A stretch of DNA of 35,126 bases from an uncultured Synechococcaceae cyanobacterium (GTDB lineage Bacteria > Cyanobacteriota > Cyanobacteriia > PCC-6307 > Cyanobiaceae), in contig CACGJI010000005.1 of the NCBI GenBank assembly GCA_902573335.1, positions 1-35,126 on the forward strand, given 5' to 3'. Both the position numbers and the translations under genes were made by a program. Shown piece by piece: positions 6,550-14,994 of the stretch. Under the pieces are notes generated by a model. It was not told the DNA's origin. It made no database searches and worked only from the letters and a program-made list of their open reading frames with translations. Positions within the stretch are counted from its first letter, which is position 1. Each line of letters opens with the position of its first letter.

Positions 6550-8563
6550 TCAAACTTTCCAGCCCAAATTATCAGCCATCTTTTGAGCCTTATCAGGGAT
6601 ATCCTCAATTATAAAAATCTTATATAAGATCTGAACGCTTAAAAGATGATTGATTATTGCATCCAATTGTACTTTTTCTGAGGCATCAAGCTCTGAACTA
6701 AAAAATTTATTCAGCAAATCATTTACTTCTGTTTCATCCAAAATTCCAAATTCTCTTATCCTCTCAGGACTTAAAAAATCATTCACAATTTCCTGCATAG
6801 AACTTAAATTATCTTTATCTGCATGGGAAGGGGGAGCCATGAAAGGAAATTTTTCACGTTTATATAGTGATTCAGGCAGCAATCCTGACATGGCTTCTCT
6901 TAAAACATACTTCTCGACATTGTCTTTAATCCTTAATTCAGGGGGGACAGCAACGGCAGCTTCAGCTAGGTGATGATCTAAAAATGCAGGTCTGGCTTCC
7001 ATTGAATTTGACATATCCACTCTATCTCCACCCCATGTGAGAATTTGGCCCTCAAGCATAGTCTTCATCCAAACATACTGAGCCTGATCAATTGCGTATC
7101 TATTTTCTAACTGTTCAAGATCAAGTTCTCCAAAAATTGCCGCCCCGGGATCATAAGTTTCCGTTATCTCTTTATATTTACTTGAGACTAGACTTTTCGC
7201 ATAAGTTTCACATGCAAGCCAAGGTTGAAGGCAACTTGGCGTGAATCCTAAAAATTCCTTGAAAGATTTATTACTTATCTCTTCATTAGCTAGCATCGCG
7301 CCCTTGAAAATATCATTTGAATTTTCCAGATTTTCTTTAAGATTCTCAGATTCTGAATTAGAAATTCCGACCCCCATAGGTATACATATCTTTTCTAAAA
7401 GCGGGATAGCCTCCAAACAATTCATCTGAGCCCTCTCCTGTCATAACGACCTTATAATCGAGCTCATTCACTCTTTTACTCATAAGGTACTTTGCAATTG
7501 CAAGGGTGTTATAAATAGATCTTTCAGTAAACCATAGAACCTTTTCAAAATTCCCATACAGATCATCTCCATTTATTTTTAAAATCTCATGATCTGCATT
7601 GGTGGCGACAGCCATCTCTTTTGCTATCGAAGTTTCATCATATCTTTCATCACTGAAACCAATCGTGAATGCCTTTACTGATTTTTGACTTATGGCAGAA
7701 GCCAATCCCAAAATTGAGCAACTATCAATTCCACCGGACAAATAACAGCCGACAGGAACATCAGCGACCATTCTTAATTCAACTGCTCTCAACAATTCTT
7801 TTCTAATATTTTCAATAAAATATTTTTCACTTTTATTTCTTTCATAAGTGTTTTTCTTAGGGAAATTTATATCCCAGAATTTTTCCTCTGTTATCTGAAA
7901 TTTATTATTTACTCTTTTGACCTTAAGGATATATCCGGGTTTAACTTGTTTAACACCGGCGAATGCTGTAGAGCCAGGTACCATTATCTGCATCAATTGA
8001 TGAACCAGTCCTTCACCCGTAAATTTTCTTTCAACTGATGGATGGGCGAATAATACTTTTAATTCAGAGCCAAATATTAAGGAATCATCGGTCTCAATCC
8101 AATATTGAGGTTTAATCCCAAAACGATCTCTTACAAGATAAAGACAATCCTGTTCTGCATCAAACAATGAAAAGGCAAATTCTCCTCGCAGATAAGATAA
8201 TGATTCATCAATGCCATATTTCTCATAAAGCCTAAGCAATATTTCCGAATCGCTTTTTGAAGAAAAACTTACCCCCTGTGCAACAAGATCAGCCCTGATT
8301 CTCTGAAAGTCATAAAATTCACCATTATGCGCCATCAGAATATGATTTTCGGCACCACCCACAAAAGGCTGTTTTGCTCGATTTTCATTTAAATCTATTA
8401 TTGATAATCTCGCATGACAGAATCCTACAGAGGCATCATCTGATAATTTATATCCAAAACCGTCAGGTCCACGATGGCTCTGAATAGCCGCCATATTTAC
8501 AAGAATCTGAGGTTCAACAGATTTATCTTTTGATTTATTAAAAACCCCGCCTATTCCACACAT
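6550..8563 (-). pseudogene. asnB: Asparagine synthase (glutamine-hydrolysing), single-base frameshift
   Basis: The reading frame from ATG 8563 begins MCGIGGVFN, with Cys2 as the class II glutaminase nucleophile, and carries the synthetase ATP-binding motif SGGIDSCSILGLAS and GEGSDELFGGYPAFRKDMY. It then stops at 7358 after an out-of-frame tail. The rest continues in another frame (to 6550), including WGGDRVDMSNSMEARPAFLDH and LLPESLYKREKFPFMAPPSH, all typical of AsnB. Removing one base from the C5 run at 7371-7375 joins the frames as Y-T-Y-G-V-G-I-S-N and gives about 670 residues. Both halves are otherwise intact, so the break is recent, a sequencing error, or a slippery site. The gene starts 4 bases after the carbamoyltransferase stop. 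Confidence 0.88.
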
Positions 8564-8567
8564 CTAG

Positions 8568-9680
8568 TTAAACGACATCCATCACTCTTGTTGTTCTATC
8601 CATCAGACAGGTAAGTAATGCCATTCTTACAAATACCGCTCCTCTTGACTGAGCAAAATACCAATTTTTTGAGGTCTGATCCAATGATGTTGACAATTCT
8701 GGACCACGAGCAAGTGGATGCAATATTATGGAATCTTTTTTAAATGGCAACTCACTGTGCAATTTAAATGAACTTCCATGAACCTCATAATTTTCTCCCA
8801 CCCATGCAATTGCATTTATATAGGTAACATCCAGAGAAGGCAATACTTTTTGCATATCCGTCTCCAGCTCAATCTTCAGATCAGATTCAATAAGTTGTTC
8901 AAGCTGGCCTTCATCAAATAAATCGCTCTGATCAATTGATTTGTCATCGTAAATGACAATAATTTTTTTTATGAAATATGGAAACTTGCAGAATAATTTC
9001 AGAAGAGATCTGACTGTTCTCATACGTGATGGAACTCCGATGATACCAATGGTTATTTTTTCACTATCATCAATTGATTTGTTAACCAGATGCGGTCTCC
9101 ATTTAAAAATCGTATAAAGATCAGACATCGCCTGAGTGGGATGTTCATCGATTCCGTTACCGGCATTGATTATTGGAATTCTCAATGATTTTGTCATTTC
9201 AAAGATCGCCTCATTGTCACTTTCTCTGAGGACAACGCAGTCACCGTAATTATTAAACATATGAGCAATATCCAGATGGGTTTCTCCTTTGGCAATTCCA
9301 GTGGAACTTTTATCGGTGATATTTATTGAATCGCCGCCCAGCCTGTGCCATGCGCTATCAAACGATAACCTTGTTCTGGTGCTTGGTTCATAGAAGGCAT
9401 TTATTAGTATCTTTCCCTTTAGGGGACTGTTATGGGAAATATATCTGTTTGGGTTACTTTCGAATTTTGCCGCCAGCCTGAAAAGTTGTAGAAGACAATC
9501 TTTACTGAAGGGGTCTATGGAAATTACGTGCCTGTCCAATAACTCATATAGAAATTCCGCTCTTTCCTTTATTTCAGATAATAAATTCTGAGGATGAGTG
9601 GAGCCGTAAATATCAGGTCCTATTCTTGAAAAAGAATATGATTTTTCCTTATGTGAGGTTTTTACTGTGTATGATCCCAA
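8568..9680 (-). CDS. Aspartate/ornithine carbamoyltransferase-family protein
   Basis: 370 residues, longer than a usual PyrB (about 310-340) because of an N-terminal extension of some 50 residues. It has the carbamoyl-phosphate signature EPSTRTRLSFDSAWHRLGG, the HPTQAMSDLYTIFKW motif and a C-terminal HPLARGPELS in place of the usual HPLPR. The family transfers carbamoyl from carbamoyl phosphate to an amine; the HPTQ and STRTR forms are closest to aspartate carbamoyltransferase. The altered HPLAR motif and operon context suggest a paralogue with a different acceptor rather than the pyrimidine enzyme. It is first in the minus-strand cluster. GC content looks higher here than in neighbouring DNA, hinting at transfer. 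Confidence 0.85.
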   Translation of the reverse strand: MGSYTVKTSHKEKSYSFSRIGPDIYGSTHPQNLLSEIKERAEFLYELLDRHVISIDPFSKDCLLQLFRLAAKFESNPNRYISHNSPLKGKILINAFYEPSTRTRLSFDSAWHRLGGDSINITDKSSTGIAKGETHLDIAHMFNNYGDCVVLRESDNEAIFEMTKSLRIPIINAGNGIDEHPTQAMSDLYTIFKWRPHLVNKSIDDSEKITIGIIGVPSRMRTVRSLLKLFCKFPYFIKKIIVIYDDKSIDQSDLFDEGQLEQLIESDLKIELETDMQKVLPSLDVTYINAIAWVGENYEVHGSSFKLHSELPFKKDSIILHPLARGPELSTSLDQTSKNWYFAQSRGAVFVRMALLTCLMDRTTRVMDVV

Positions 9681-9835
9681 AATATTAAAGTTCTAAAATT
9701 TGTACCGATAACTACATTTTTATAAACAAAAATCAATAAAGACAAGTAATTTCAAAGAAAAATCTCAGAAAAAGTCTAATCATTATCAATTTCTGTATAG
9801 AACTAATACAGGAAATATTTAATTCGGCTCAGAAT

Positions 9836-10048
9836 TTAACAGCACGAACAATCACTTTCAGATTCAGGATGAGAAGATTCCAGGGCATCTGCAATATCTC
9901 AGAGCATGTCAGCCACATACCCCGGAGGACATTGAAACTTGGCTATATACCCGACACTCTTCTTAGCCATTTCTGTATATGAGGGAAGGATCAGATCATC
10001 AATTTGATTCTGAGTGGGTTTCCATCTCGCCTCGCAACTGTCGGTCAT
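9836..10048 (-). pseudogene. Small ORF with in-frame TGA, Cys-rich tail
   Basis: From ATG 10048 the frame reads 49 residues (MTDSCEARWKPTQNQIDDLI ... YVADML), then TGA at 9901-9899, then 20 more codons ending DCSCC before TAA at 9836-9838. Both sides are protein-like (the tail is DIADALESSHPESESDCSCC) and richer in GC than the surroundings. Most likely a gene disabled by a point mutation, or a 49-residue protein with a chance open tail. No family is recognised. It lies between the carbamoyl cluster and the duplicated tRNA. Confidence 0.4.
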
Positions 10049-10252
10049 TTATAAGCTTAGAATTTTTACAATATAATTTGAACTCCAGCTGATATCAACA
10101 TCAAAAGATACAAGTGTATAAAATCATAAATTAATTGGACTTAAGATCAGTTACTGCACTCCCTAGCAATAATTTGACAGACACAGAAAAGCCATCTAAA
10201 TTTACCATGCACACTTCAGAATCATTGTGCTGCAGGCAATCATGAATGGTCT
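10049..10252. other. Junction DNA before the duplicated tRNA segment
   Basis: About 200 bases between the small ORF and the duplicated tRNA tail. A TTG-initiated open stretch runs from about 10137 to 10249 but has no clear ribosome-binding site. I see no hairpin or repeat. The homology to 119-212 begins abruptly at 10253. Confidence 0.4.
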
Positions 10253-10345
10253 AACCCGGCCCACTTTAAAATTGCCCTTGTAGCTCAGCGGTTGAGCACT
10301 CCCTTGGTAAGGGAGAGGCCCCGAGTTCAATTCTCGGCGAGGGCA
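10253..10345 (+). repeat. Direct repeat of tRNA-Tyr tail, spacer and tRNA-Thr
   Basis: This segment repeats 119-212: the last 11 bases of tRNA-Tyr (AACCCGGCCCA), the CTTTAAAATT spacer (one A fewer) and a full tRNA-Thr. The sequence before 10253 does not match tRNA-Tyr. It separates the older island segment from the satellite and could act as an attachment or homologous-recombination site. Confidence 0.85.
10274..10345 (+). tRNA. tRNA-Thr (anticodon GGT), copy 2
   Basis: The acceptor and anticodon arms are identical to copy 1. The T arm differs as CCGAG/CTCGG around TTCAATT. Two base pairs of the T stem have changed on both sides relative to copy 1, so pairing is preserved and the gene should be functional. 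The 3' half was probably supplied by the downstream element on integration. The displaced 3' half lies at 17076-17121. Confidence 0.93.
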
Positions 10346-10403
10346 TAGCCCAAGCCCAGTTACCGCAAGGCTTTAGAAAGAATCAAGAATAAATCATAAA
10401 TAG

Positions 10404-10425
10404 CCAGATATATCCAGATATATCC
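10404..10425 (+). repeat. 10-bp tandem repeat CCAGATATAT x2
   Basis: CCAGATATAT is repeated twice and followed by CC, between the tRNA and the integrase. The same 12-mer CCAGATATATCC occurs once more at 12120-12131, in the gap after the zinc-ribbon gene. Phased spacing of one helical turn suggests a protein-binding site (inference). Confidence 0.5.
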
Positions 10426-10438
10426 CTTATATATGCAA

Positions 10439-10462
10439 TCTGCTCTAATTTCTGCTCTAATT
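10439..10462 (+). repeat. Left-end tandem 12-mer TCTGCTCTAATT x2
   Basis: Two perfect adjacent copies lie 22 bases before the integrase start. A related TCCGCTCTAATT lies inside the integrase at 10534-10545. Matching tandem copies lie at the other end (16986-17009). Candidate recombinase arm sites or operator. Confidence 0.65.
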
Positions 10463-10484
10463 ATAGAAATAGATATTATTTCAA

Positions 10485-11834
10485 ATGGCTAGCAGTAACA
10501 GAGTTTCATGGGAGAAAAGACTAAGAGATACAATCCGCTCTAATTATGGCCAAGGTTGGCGTGTAATAGGCGAAGATTCTGGTCGGACTAAATTAACCTA
10601 TGAATATCCAACAGATGGCAAGAAGTCCTCTAGCACCCTCTCCATAGAATGGAAGGCTACAAACGGATTACAGATATTAAAAGCTATTGAATTTATAAAG
10701 CCATTGGTGATAAATCAAAATTTATCTCTTAAAGAATCCGCTCGAAGATGGAAAGCCCAATTTGTTGGAGATGAAACTAAAACTCCTAATAAAGCATGGA
10801 AAGATTTTCTAATAATTCCTCCAAAATTTTCCTATAAAAAGAAAGAATATGAAAAAGCCTATAAAGAATATGAGGCTGAATTAAAGGCAACAACTGTCGA
10901 TCAATTTATGCAAACCAAACAAGGTTTAACGAGTAAAACTGAAAAAGATTGGCATACAAGAATTAGAAAATTTCTTGAATTAATTAATAAAAGAAATGCA
11001 CCAAAAACGGGAGAAGAGTTAATAAAAGATTTAGCTAGAGATATGGGAGATATAGAGCCAGATCAAAAGAAAAGATATTTAAATGGTTGGTGCGACATTC
11101 TAAATTATGGAATCGAAAGACATTCAATGTCTAAAAGATGGACTCCACCAGATGCAAAAATCATCAAAGAATTAAGAGGTACTTCTACAAGAACTAGAAA
11201 ACAAAAATTAACTCCTTATGTAGAAGAGCATGATTTATTTAAATTATTAGATCATCTCGAAGGAAGTGACCCTTCAATGTTTTTGGCTACTGGTTTAATA
11301 TCTATTTTTGGTTTAAGACTTTCTGAATTAGCTGCACTTCATATCATTGAAAATAAATTGTATGTTGGCCAAATTAAAAACAACGTAAATACCTCTATTA
11401 AAAATAATGATTTAAGAAGAGCTTTTGCAATGGATTTAATAGAGAAACCTAATCTCGGAAATAAATTAATTAAGTTGTATAAATCAGGATTAGTTAAATT
11501 ACCTGCAAGAGTTTTAAAGCAAATAGATTTAGTTGAGGAGAAAAGAAAATTTGGAGATGTTGGAGATGCCTTTAGAAAACTTCTATTAAAAGACAAAGTA
11601 TGGCAAGAAATAGAACAGACAAAAGGTAACGAAGATATAACTCCCTATTCGTTACGTCATAGATTCGCCCATCAATGTCATAAAGGTTCAGCCAATCCAA
11701 TAAGTATTAAAGATGCTGCCGAAGCTATGGGTCATAACACCGATACTCACATGGATTCCTATGGTTCATATACAACTGAATTAGCTATTGAAAAGGCATT
11801 TGAAAGACACGCTAAAAATAGGATTGAAGCATGA
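10485..11834 (+). CDS. Tyrosine recombinase (integrase)
   Basis: 449 residues. The C-terminal catalytic domain holds Arg278 (FGLRLSELAAL), the YSLRHRFAH box with Arg391, His417 (MGHNTDTHMDSY) and the probable nucleophile Tyr426, nine residues after His417 as in lambda Int and XerD. The first His of the usual HxxR box is Tyr (Y-S-L-R). The N-terminal 150 residues are lysine-rich and probably bind arm sites; a core-binding segment follows (about 150-240). It should catalyse integration and excision at the tRNA-Thr anticodon core. The ATG at 10485 is 140 bases from the tRNA end, with tandem 12-mers just upstream that may autoregulate it. Its stop overlaps the next start (ATGA). Confidence 0.93.
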   Translation: MASSNRVSWEKRLRDTIRSNYGQGWRVIGEDSGRTKLTYEYPTDGKKSSSTLSIEWKATNGLQILKAIEFIKPLVINQNLSLKESARRWKAQFVGDETKTPNKAWKDFLIIPPKFSYKKKEYEKAYKEYEAELKATTVDQFMQTKQGLTSKTEKDWHTRIRKFLELINKRNAPKTGEELIKDLARDMGDIEPDQKKRYLNGWCDILNYGIERHSMSKRWTPPDAKIIKELRGTSTRTRKQKLTPYVEEHDLFKLLDHLEGSDPSMFLATGLISIFGLRLSELAALHIIENKLYVGQIKNNVNTSIKNNDLRRAFAMDLIEKPNLGNKLIKLYKSGLVKLPARVLKQIDLVEEKRKFGDVGDAFRKLLLKDKVWQEIEQTKGNEDITPYSLRHRFAHQCHKGSANPISIKDAAEAMGHNTDTHMDSYGSYTTELAIEKAFERHAKNRIEA

Positions 11835-12115
11835 ACTGTCGAAGTATTCCCGAGCGAGATGATTGGTTTTTGACCGATCGAAAGCCAACAATCTGCCCCA
11901 GATGCGGAAAAAAAGAAGTTAGAAAAGCTGTTGTAGGTTATCCACTCGAAGAAGATTTCTACAATGACAATATTTATTTAGTTGGCTGTATTCCAGACTT
12001 TCCTATTGATAGAACTTGGGGCTGCCGACAATGTGACGCTGCATTTTTCAAAGACACTCCAAGGAATAAAGCTGCACTTGGCGGGCTAGTTCCCCATCAA
12101 TGGCCAAAAGAGTAA
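11831..12115 (+). CDS. Zinc-ribbon protein coupled to the integrase
   Basis: 94 residues. Two Cys pairs (CPRC at about 22-25 and CRQC at about 65-68) form a likely zinc ribbon, with aromatic and acidic residues between them. It overlaps the integrase stop by four bases, so it is translationally coupled. I know no function for it. It may be an integrase cofactor or a directionality factor (inference). Confidence 0.75.
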   Translation: MNCRSIPERDDWFLTDRKPTICPRCGKKEVRKAVVGYPLEEDFYNDNIYLVGCIPDFPIDRTWGCRQCDAAFFKDTPRNKAALGGLVPHQWPKE

Positions 12116-12284
12116 TTAACCAGATATATCCAATTAGTAGCAAAAGCCTAATTAGCTGCTATAACAGTAATATCTAAGGCCAGTAAAAGGTCTGAAGTTC
12201 AACCAGCCTAGTCCTCATTAGAACACCACTATTTAGAGATTAGGAAAGCGGAACAGGGATTATCAAGAATATTTTGAATTTTTT

Positions 12285-12470
12285 ATGGCTCACAAATTAA
12301 GGAAAAAAAGTAGATTAACTCCAGAACGTGTTTCTGCGAATGTTGATTTTCTTGGCCCTATTTTGAAGAGTTGTAGCCCTGCGGACTTCGAATATTGGAG
12401 GGAAAAGTTACCTCATTTACATAAGGCGATTAAGTCAGGCTTATTTAAAAAATACAAAATAAATTTTTGA
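12285..12470 (+). CDS. Small basic hypothetical protein of the satellite, 61 aa
   Basis: It starts MAHKLRKKSRLTPERVSANV; basic N-terminus, then a helical FEYWREKLPHLHKAIKSG segment. Soluble, possibly DNA-binding, no recognised family. It is preceded by a gap of about 170 bases that holds a CCAGATATATCC copy (12120-12131), so a new promoter may start here. It is first in the plus-strand replication module. Confidence 0.6.
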   Translation: MAHKLRKKSRLTPERVSANVDFLGPILKSCSPADFEYWREKLPHLHKAIKSGLFKKYKINF

Positions 12471-12504
12471 TGGTCTTTTAACTTCCGTTAAGAGGAACCA
12501 AAAA

Positions 12505-12753
12505 ATGAAAAACCAGAAATGGTTTAAAACGCCCGAAGCTAAAGTAATTTTGGGCTGTTCAGATCAATATCTAAAAAAGAGCCGAGACTCCCATGGAGGA
12601 TTTCTTGAGGAGGAGGTTCATTATAGATTTGGTGCAAGTGTAAACTCCCCGATTTATTGGAATGTCGAGGAGATAATGAAAGTTTTTCACGATCGAGGGA
12701 AAACTATTCGAGTGGGTCGAGAGTTGGTTAAACAGTTACAGGAAGAGAAATAA
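12505..12753 (+). CDS. Excisionase-like / AlpA-MerR-type DNA-binding protein
   Basis: 82 residues beginning MKNQKWFKTPEAKVILGCSD. The N-terminal segment resembles the winged helix of small MerR/AlpA-like excisionases (KTPEAKVILGCSDQYLKKSR), followed by HYRFGASVNSPIYWNVEEI, a hairpin-plus-helix often seen in phage and island regulators. Its likely role is directionality factor or transcriptional switch. The last base of its TAA is the A of the next ATG. An AGAGGAACC stretch precedes its ATG. Confidence 0.6.
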   Translation: MKNQKWFKTPEAKVILGCSDQYLKKSRDSHGGFLEEEVHYRFGASVNSPIYWNVEEIMKVFHDRGKTIRVGRELVKQLQEEK

Positions 12754-13472
12754 TGCCAAAAGCTACTCACAACCTGTCCCTAGGAGAGGGAAACTATTTT
12801 AGTGGCAAAAGGCCTGCCAATACTAAAAATCACTCTTCTAAAAGCCCCTCATTAGAGCCTAGATTAGAGCGTACTGGTCGATTTATCCGATCGAGTAGGA
12901 AGAATCCCTGCCCTATTTGTGACCGATCAAAAGACGATAAGTGTGCTTGGAATAGTGAAGTAATCCATTGCTATAACGGCAGTTCTAACTATCCTCCCCA
13001 AAATTTAAAACTTGGCGAAGTAGTAGAGCTAGACATACCTTGGGCATTGGTCAAAAAAAATGCGGGATTTTCTGGAAATCATTGGATTTTTATTCCTGAT
13101 AAACCAATCGGAAATGCCAAGCCATTAATCAAAAAGCATATTCCCAAAGTATCTATTCCCAGACTCAATAAATTGTTCAATGTTGTTTACGACAATGTAC
13201 AAGAGGCCCTAAAACCTGAATTAAGTTTTCTGAACTTGCAACAGTTGGAGGCGGTATCTGTAAAAACTACTGAGGCATTAGCTGAGACAAAAACTATCTT
13301 GGCAATGTCCAAACAGTTTTCGCAACAACAACTAATTAATGACATTCAATTAACCAATCTTTTTGAATGTACAAAAACTTACTATCGCCAATTATCCAAT
13401 CGGGCTGAACAGATTAAACAATTCAGAGTTGATTTCTTGGGAGAGATGGAGGTGCGAGATGACCACATCTAA
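12753..13472 (+). CDS. Primase-type zinc-finger protein
   Basis: 239 residues. After a Ser/Lys-rich N-terminus there is a compact zinc site with Cys53, Cys56, Cys64 and His72/Cys73 (CPICDRSKDDKCAW ... HCYNG), like the zinc domains in front of phage and satellite primase-helicases. No TOPRIM or AEP active site is evident, so it may recognise primer or origin DNA rather than polymerise. The C-terminal third is helical. It overlaps the helicase gene by 14 bases, so the two are probably co-translated halves of a replication initiator module. Confidence 0.7.
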   Translation: MPKATHNLSLGEGNYFSGKRPANTKNHSSKSPSLEPRLERTGRFIRSSRKNPCPICDRSKDDKCAWNSEVIHCYNGSSNYPPQNLKLGEVVELDIPWALVKKNAGFSGNHWIFIPDKPIGNAKPLIKKHIPKVSIPRLNKLFNVVYDNVQEALKPELSFLNLQQLEAVSVKTTEALAETKTILAMSKQFSQQQLINDIQLTNLFECTKTYYRQLSNRAEQIKQFRVDFLGEMEVRDDHI

Positions 13473-14745
13473 AGCCTTTGATGATGCACTATATGGAGAT
13501 AGTTCAGATAATGAAATTACTCCTGAAGTGGTTGTAGATGAAGCTACTGGAATTATTCTTTCGGGAAGTGGTAACAAACTAATCCAAAACCATGAGGCAC
13601 TAGCTCTCATTGATGGGGTAGTAGTTTCTAATCCAAAAATGCCAAACGGAAAAGAGGTTAGATATGCTCTTGGTCATAAACCCTGTCTCAATATTAGAAC
13701 TAGGTTTATTGAGGTTGGAGATTATGAATTAACTCAAGATCAACTATCTCGTTTATATCTGCAATTAAGTAACCATAAGCAAAAATGGTCAAAGCAAATG
13801 ACCATTGATGCTGTTAATACTGTTGCTGAAATAAATGCGTATGACCCAATAGCTCTTTACTTACAAAACCTAAGTTCTAAAGATGCTTTACCTGATAAAG
13901 ATTGGTTTAATTTAGATCAATTTTTATTTAATTTAGATGACCCAATAGCTCGGGCATTTATGCCTCGTTATCTTGTAGCTGCTGTCAAAAGAGCTATCGA
14001 ACCCGCCTGCCAAAATAGGCAAATCCCTGTCTTAATTGGCCCTCAGAATATTGGAAAAACTGAGCTAGGTCGATCGTTATTTGGCAAATATTATGGAGGA
14101 GGTATATCGACAAAATTCGATATAGATGACATTACTAAACTCGAAAGGCTTTGGTGTTGTGAACTGGCCGAGCTAGATGGAATCACTAGAAAGGGTCAAA
14201 TAGAGAGTTTTAAAACTTTCATTAGTGACTGTGAAAACTTCGATCGAAGAAAATATGGCCAAGGCATTGTCAAAATTATTCGAAGAAATGTTTTCTGGGG
14301 AACTTCCAATACTCCACCATTAAACGATTCAAGTGGTTCAACTAGATTTGTTTGCATACCAGTTCCCAAAAAAGAGTTACCTTACAAAAGGGTTGGAGAT
14401 GCCTTCGATCAAATTTGGTCGAGAGCTTATTGGGAATATAGAAGGGGTTATCAATGCTATTCGCCTAAAAAGGAAATGGACTCTATCGAGGAAAGGAACT
14501 TGGCTTTTGAATATGTTGATAGTTGGTTTGAAATAATTGAAGAGTTTGTAGAGAATACCACTCTCGAACTTATCCCAACTAAGAGAATCCATGAGCTATT
14601 GGATTTAGAACCTCGGCATTTGGGGAACCAACAATACGCCACTCGGATAAGAAAAATAATGGCCAAGTGTGGTTGGAAATATGACAGGCCGACAATAGGA
14701 GGAGAGCAGCGAAGAGGTTATATAAAAATTGATAAAAAAGGCTAA
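13459..14745 (+). CDS. VapE/D5-like superfamily 3-type helicase
   Basis: 428 residues from the ATG at 13459; longer readings run out of frame within the previous gene. Walker A GPQNIGKTE is at 194-202, a Walker B-like LWCCELAELD at 231-240, a sensor-type GTSNTPP at 281-287, and an arginine-finger-like SGSTRF at 292-297. This matches the virulence-associated E (VapE) family common in PICIs and phage satellites. It should unwind DNA at the element's origin. It is the last gene of the rightward module and is followed by a terminator at 14771. Confidence 0.88.
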   Translation: MTTSKAFDDALYGDSSDNEITPEVVVDEATGIILSGSGNKLIQNHEALALIDGVVVSNPKMPNGKEVRYALGHKPCLNIRTRFIEVGDYELTQDQLSRLYLQLSNHKQKWSKQMTIDAVNTVAEINAYDPIALYLQNLSSKDALPDKDWFNLDQFLFNLDDPIARAFMPRYLVAAVKRAIEPACQNRQIPVLIGPQNIGKTELGRSLFGKYYGGGISTKFDIDDITKLERLWCCELAELDGITRKGQIESFKTFISDCENFDRRKYGQGIVKIIRRNVFWGTSNTPPLNDSSGSTRFVCIPVPKKELPYKRVGDAFDQIWSRAYWEYRRGYQCYSPKKEMDSIEERNLAFEYVDSWFEIIEEFVENTTLELIPTKRIHELLDLEPRHLGNQQYATRIRKIMAKCGWKYDRPTIGGEQRRGYIKIDKKG

Positions 14746-14770
14746 TTTATCAAAAAAATAAATTTATTAG

Positions 14771-14795
14771 TCGGGCTTGCCACCCGATTTTTTTA
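14771..14795 (+). terminator. Terminator after the helicase gene
   Basis: TCGGG (14771-14775) pairs with CCCGA (14783-14787) around CTTGCCA, followed by seven Ts. It lies 25 bases past the helicase stop. Confidence 0.7.
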
Positions 14796-14994
14796 TTTGT
14801 TTGGTTATTCCTTATATATGTATCTAAAAAATAAATATCTTTATAGTTATTTCCTTGGCAACCTTGGCAAATGGCCAACCCTTCCCATGATCTGGGAAAC
14901 CTTTTCGAATGAAACTCGTTACTATAACTAGACTCATGTTTTCGAGTGGTCAAAATTAGAGCAGTTATTAGAGTATTTGGGTTAAAATGGAGGT
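14796..14994 (+). promoter_or_regulatory. Central regulatory gap with inverted 12-mer pair
   Basis: This gap precedes the 64-aa ORF. It holds, in reverse orientation, ACTGCTCTAATT (14954-14965) and a weaker adjacent copy (14966-14977), about 20 bases before the ATG at 14995. CCTTATATATG also occurs here (to 14820) and next to the integrase (to 10435). A GGAGGT ribosome-binding site lies just before 14995. Likely promoter/operator; an origin role is also possible. Confidence 0.5.

Noticed and set aside
6196-6973. Plus-strand ORFs inside the M20 hydrolase and AsnB genes
   Set aside because: Antisense shadows of genes with intact catalytic motifs.
10137-10249. TTG-initiated ORF ending just before the duplicated tRNA
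   Set aside because: No ribosome-binding site or family resemblance. Its end coincides with the repeat boundary, so I treat it as junction DNA.
10404-10462. Short tandem repeats read as a possible CRISPR array
   Set aside because: Units are 10-12 bases and contiguous without spacers; no cas genes are present.
13392-13610. Minus-strand ORF over the primase/helicase junction
   Set aside because: Antisense shadow; no ribosome-binding site and no protein-like features.
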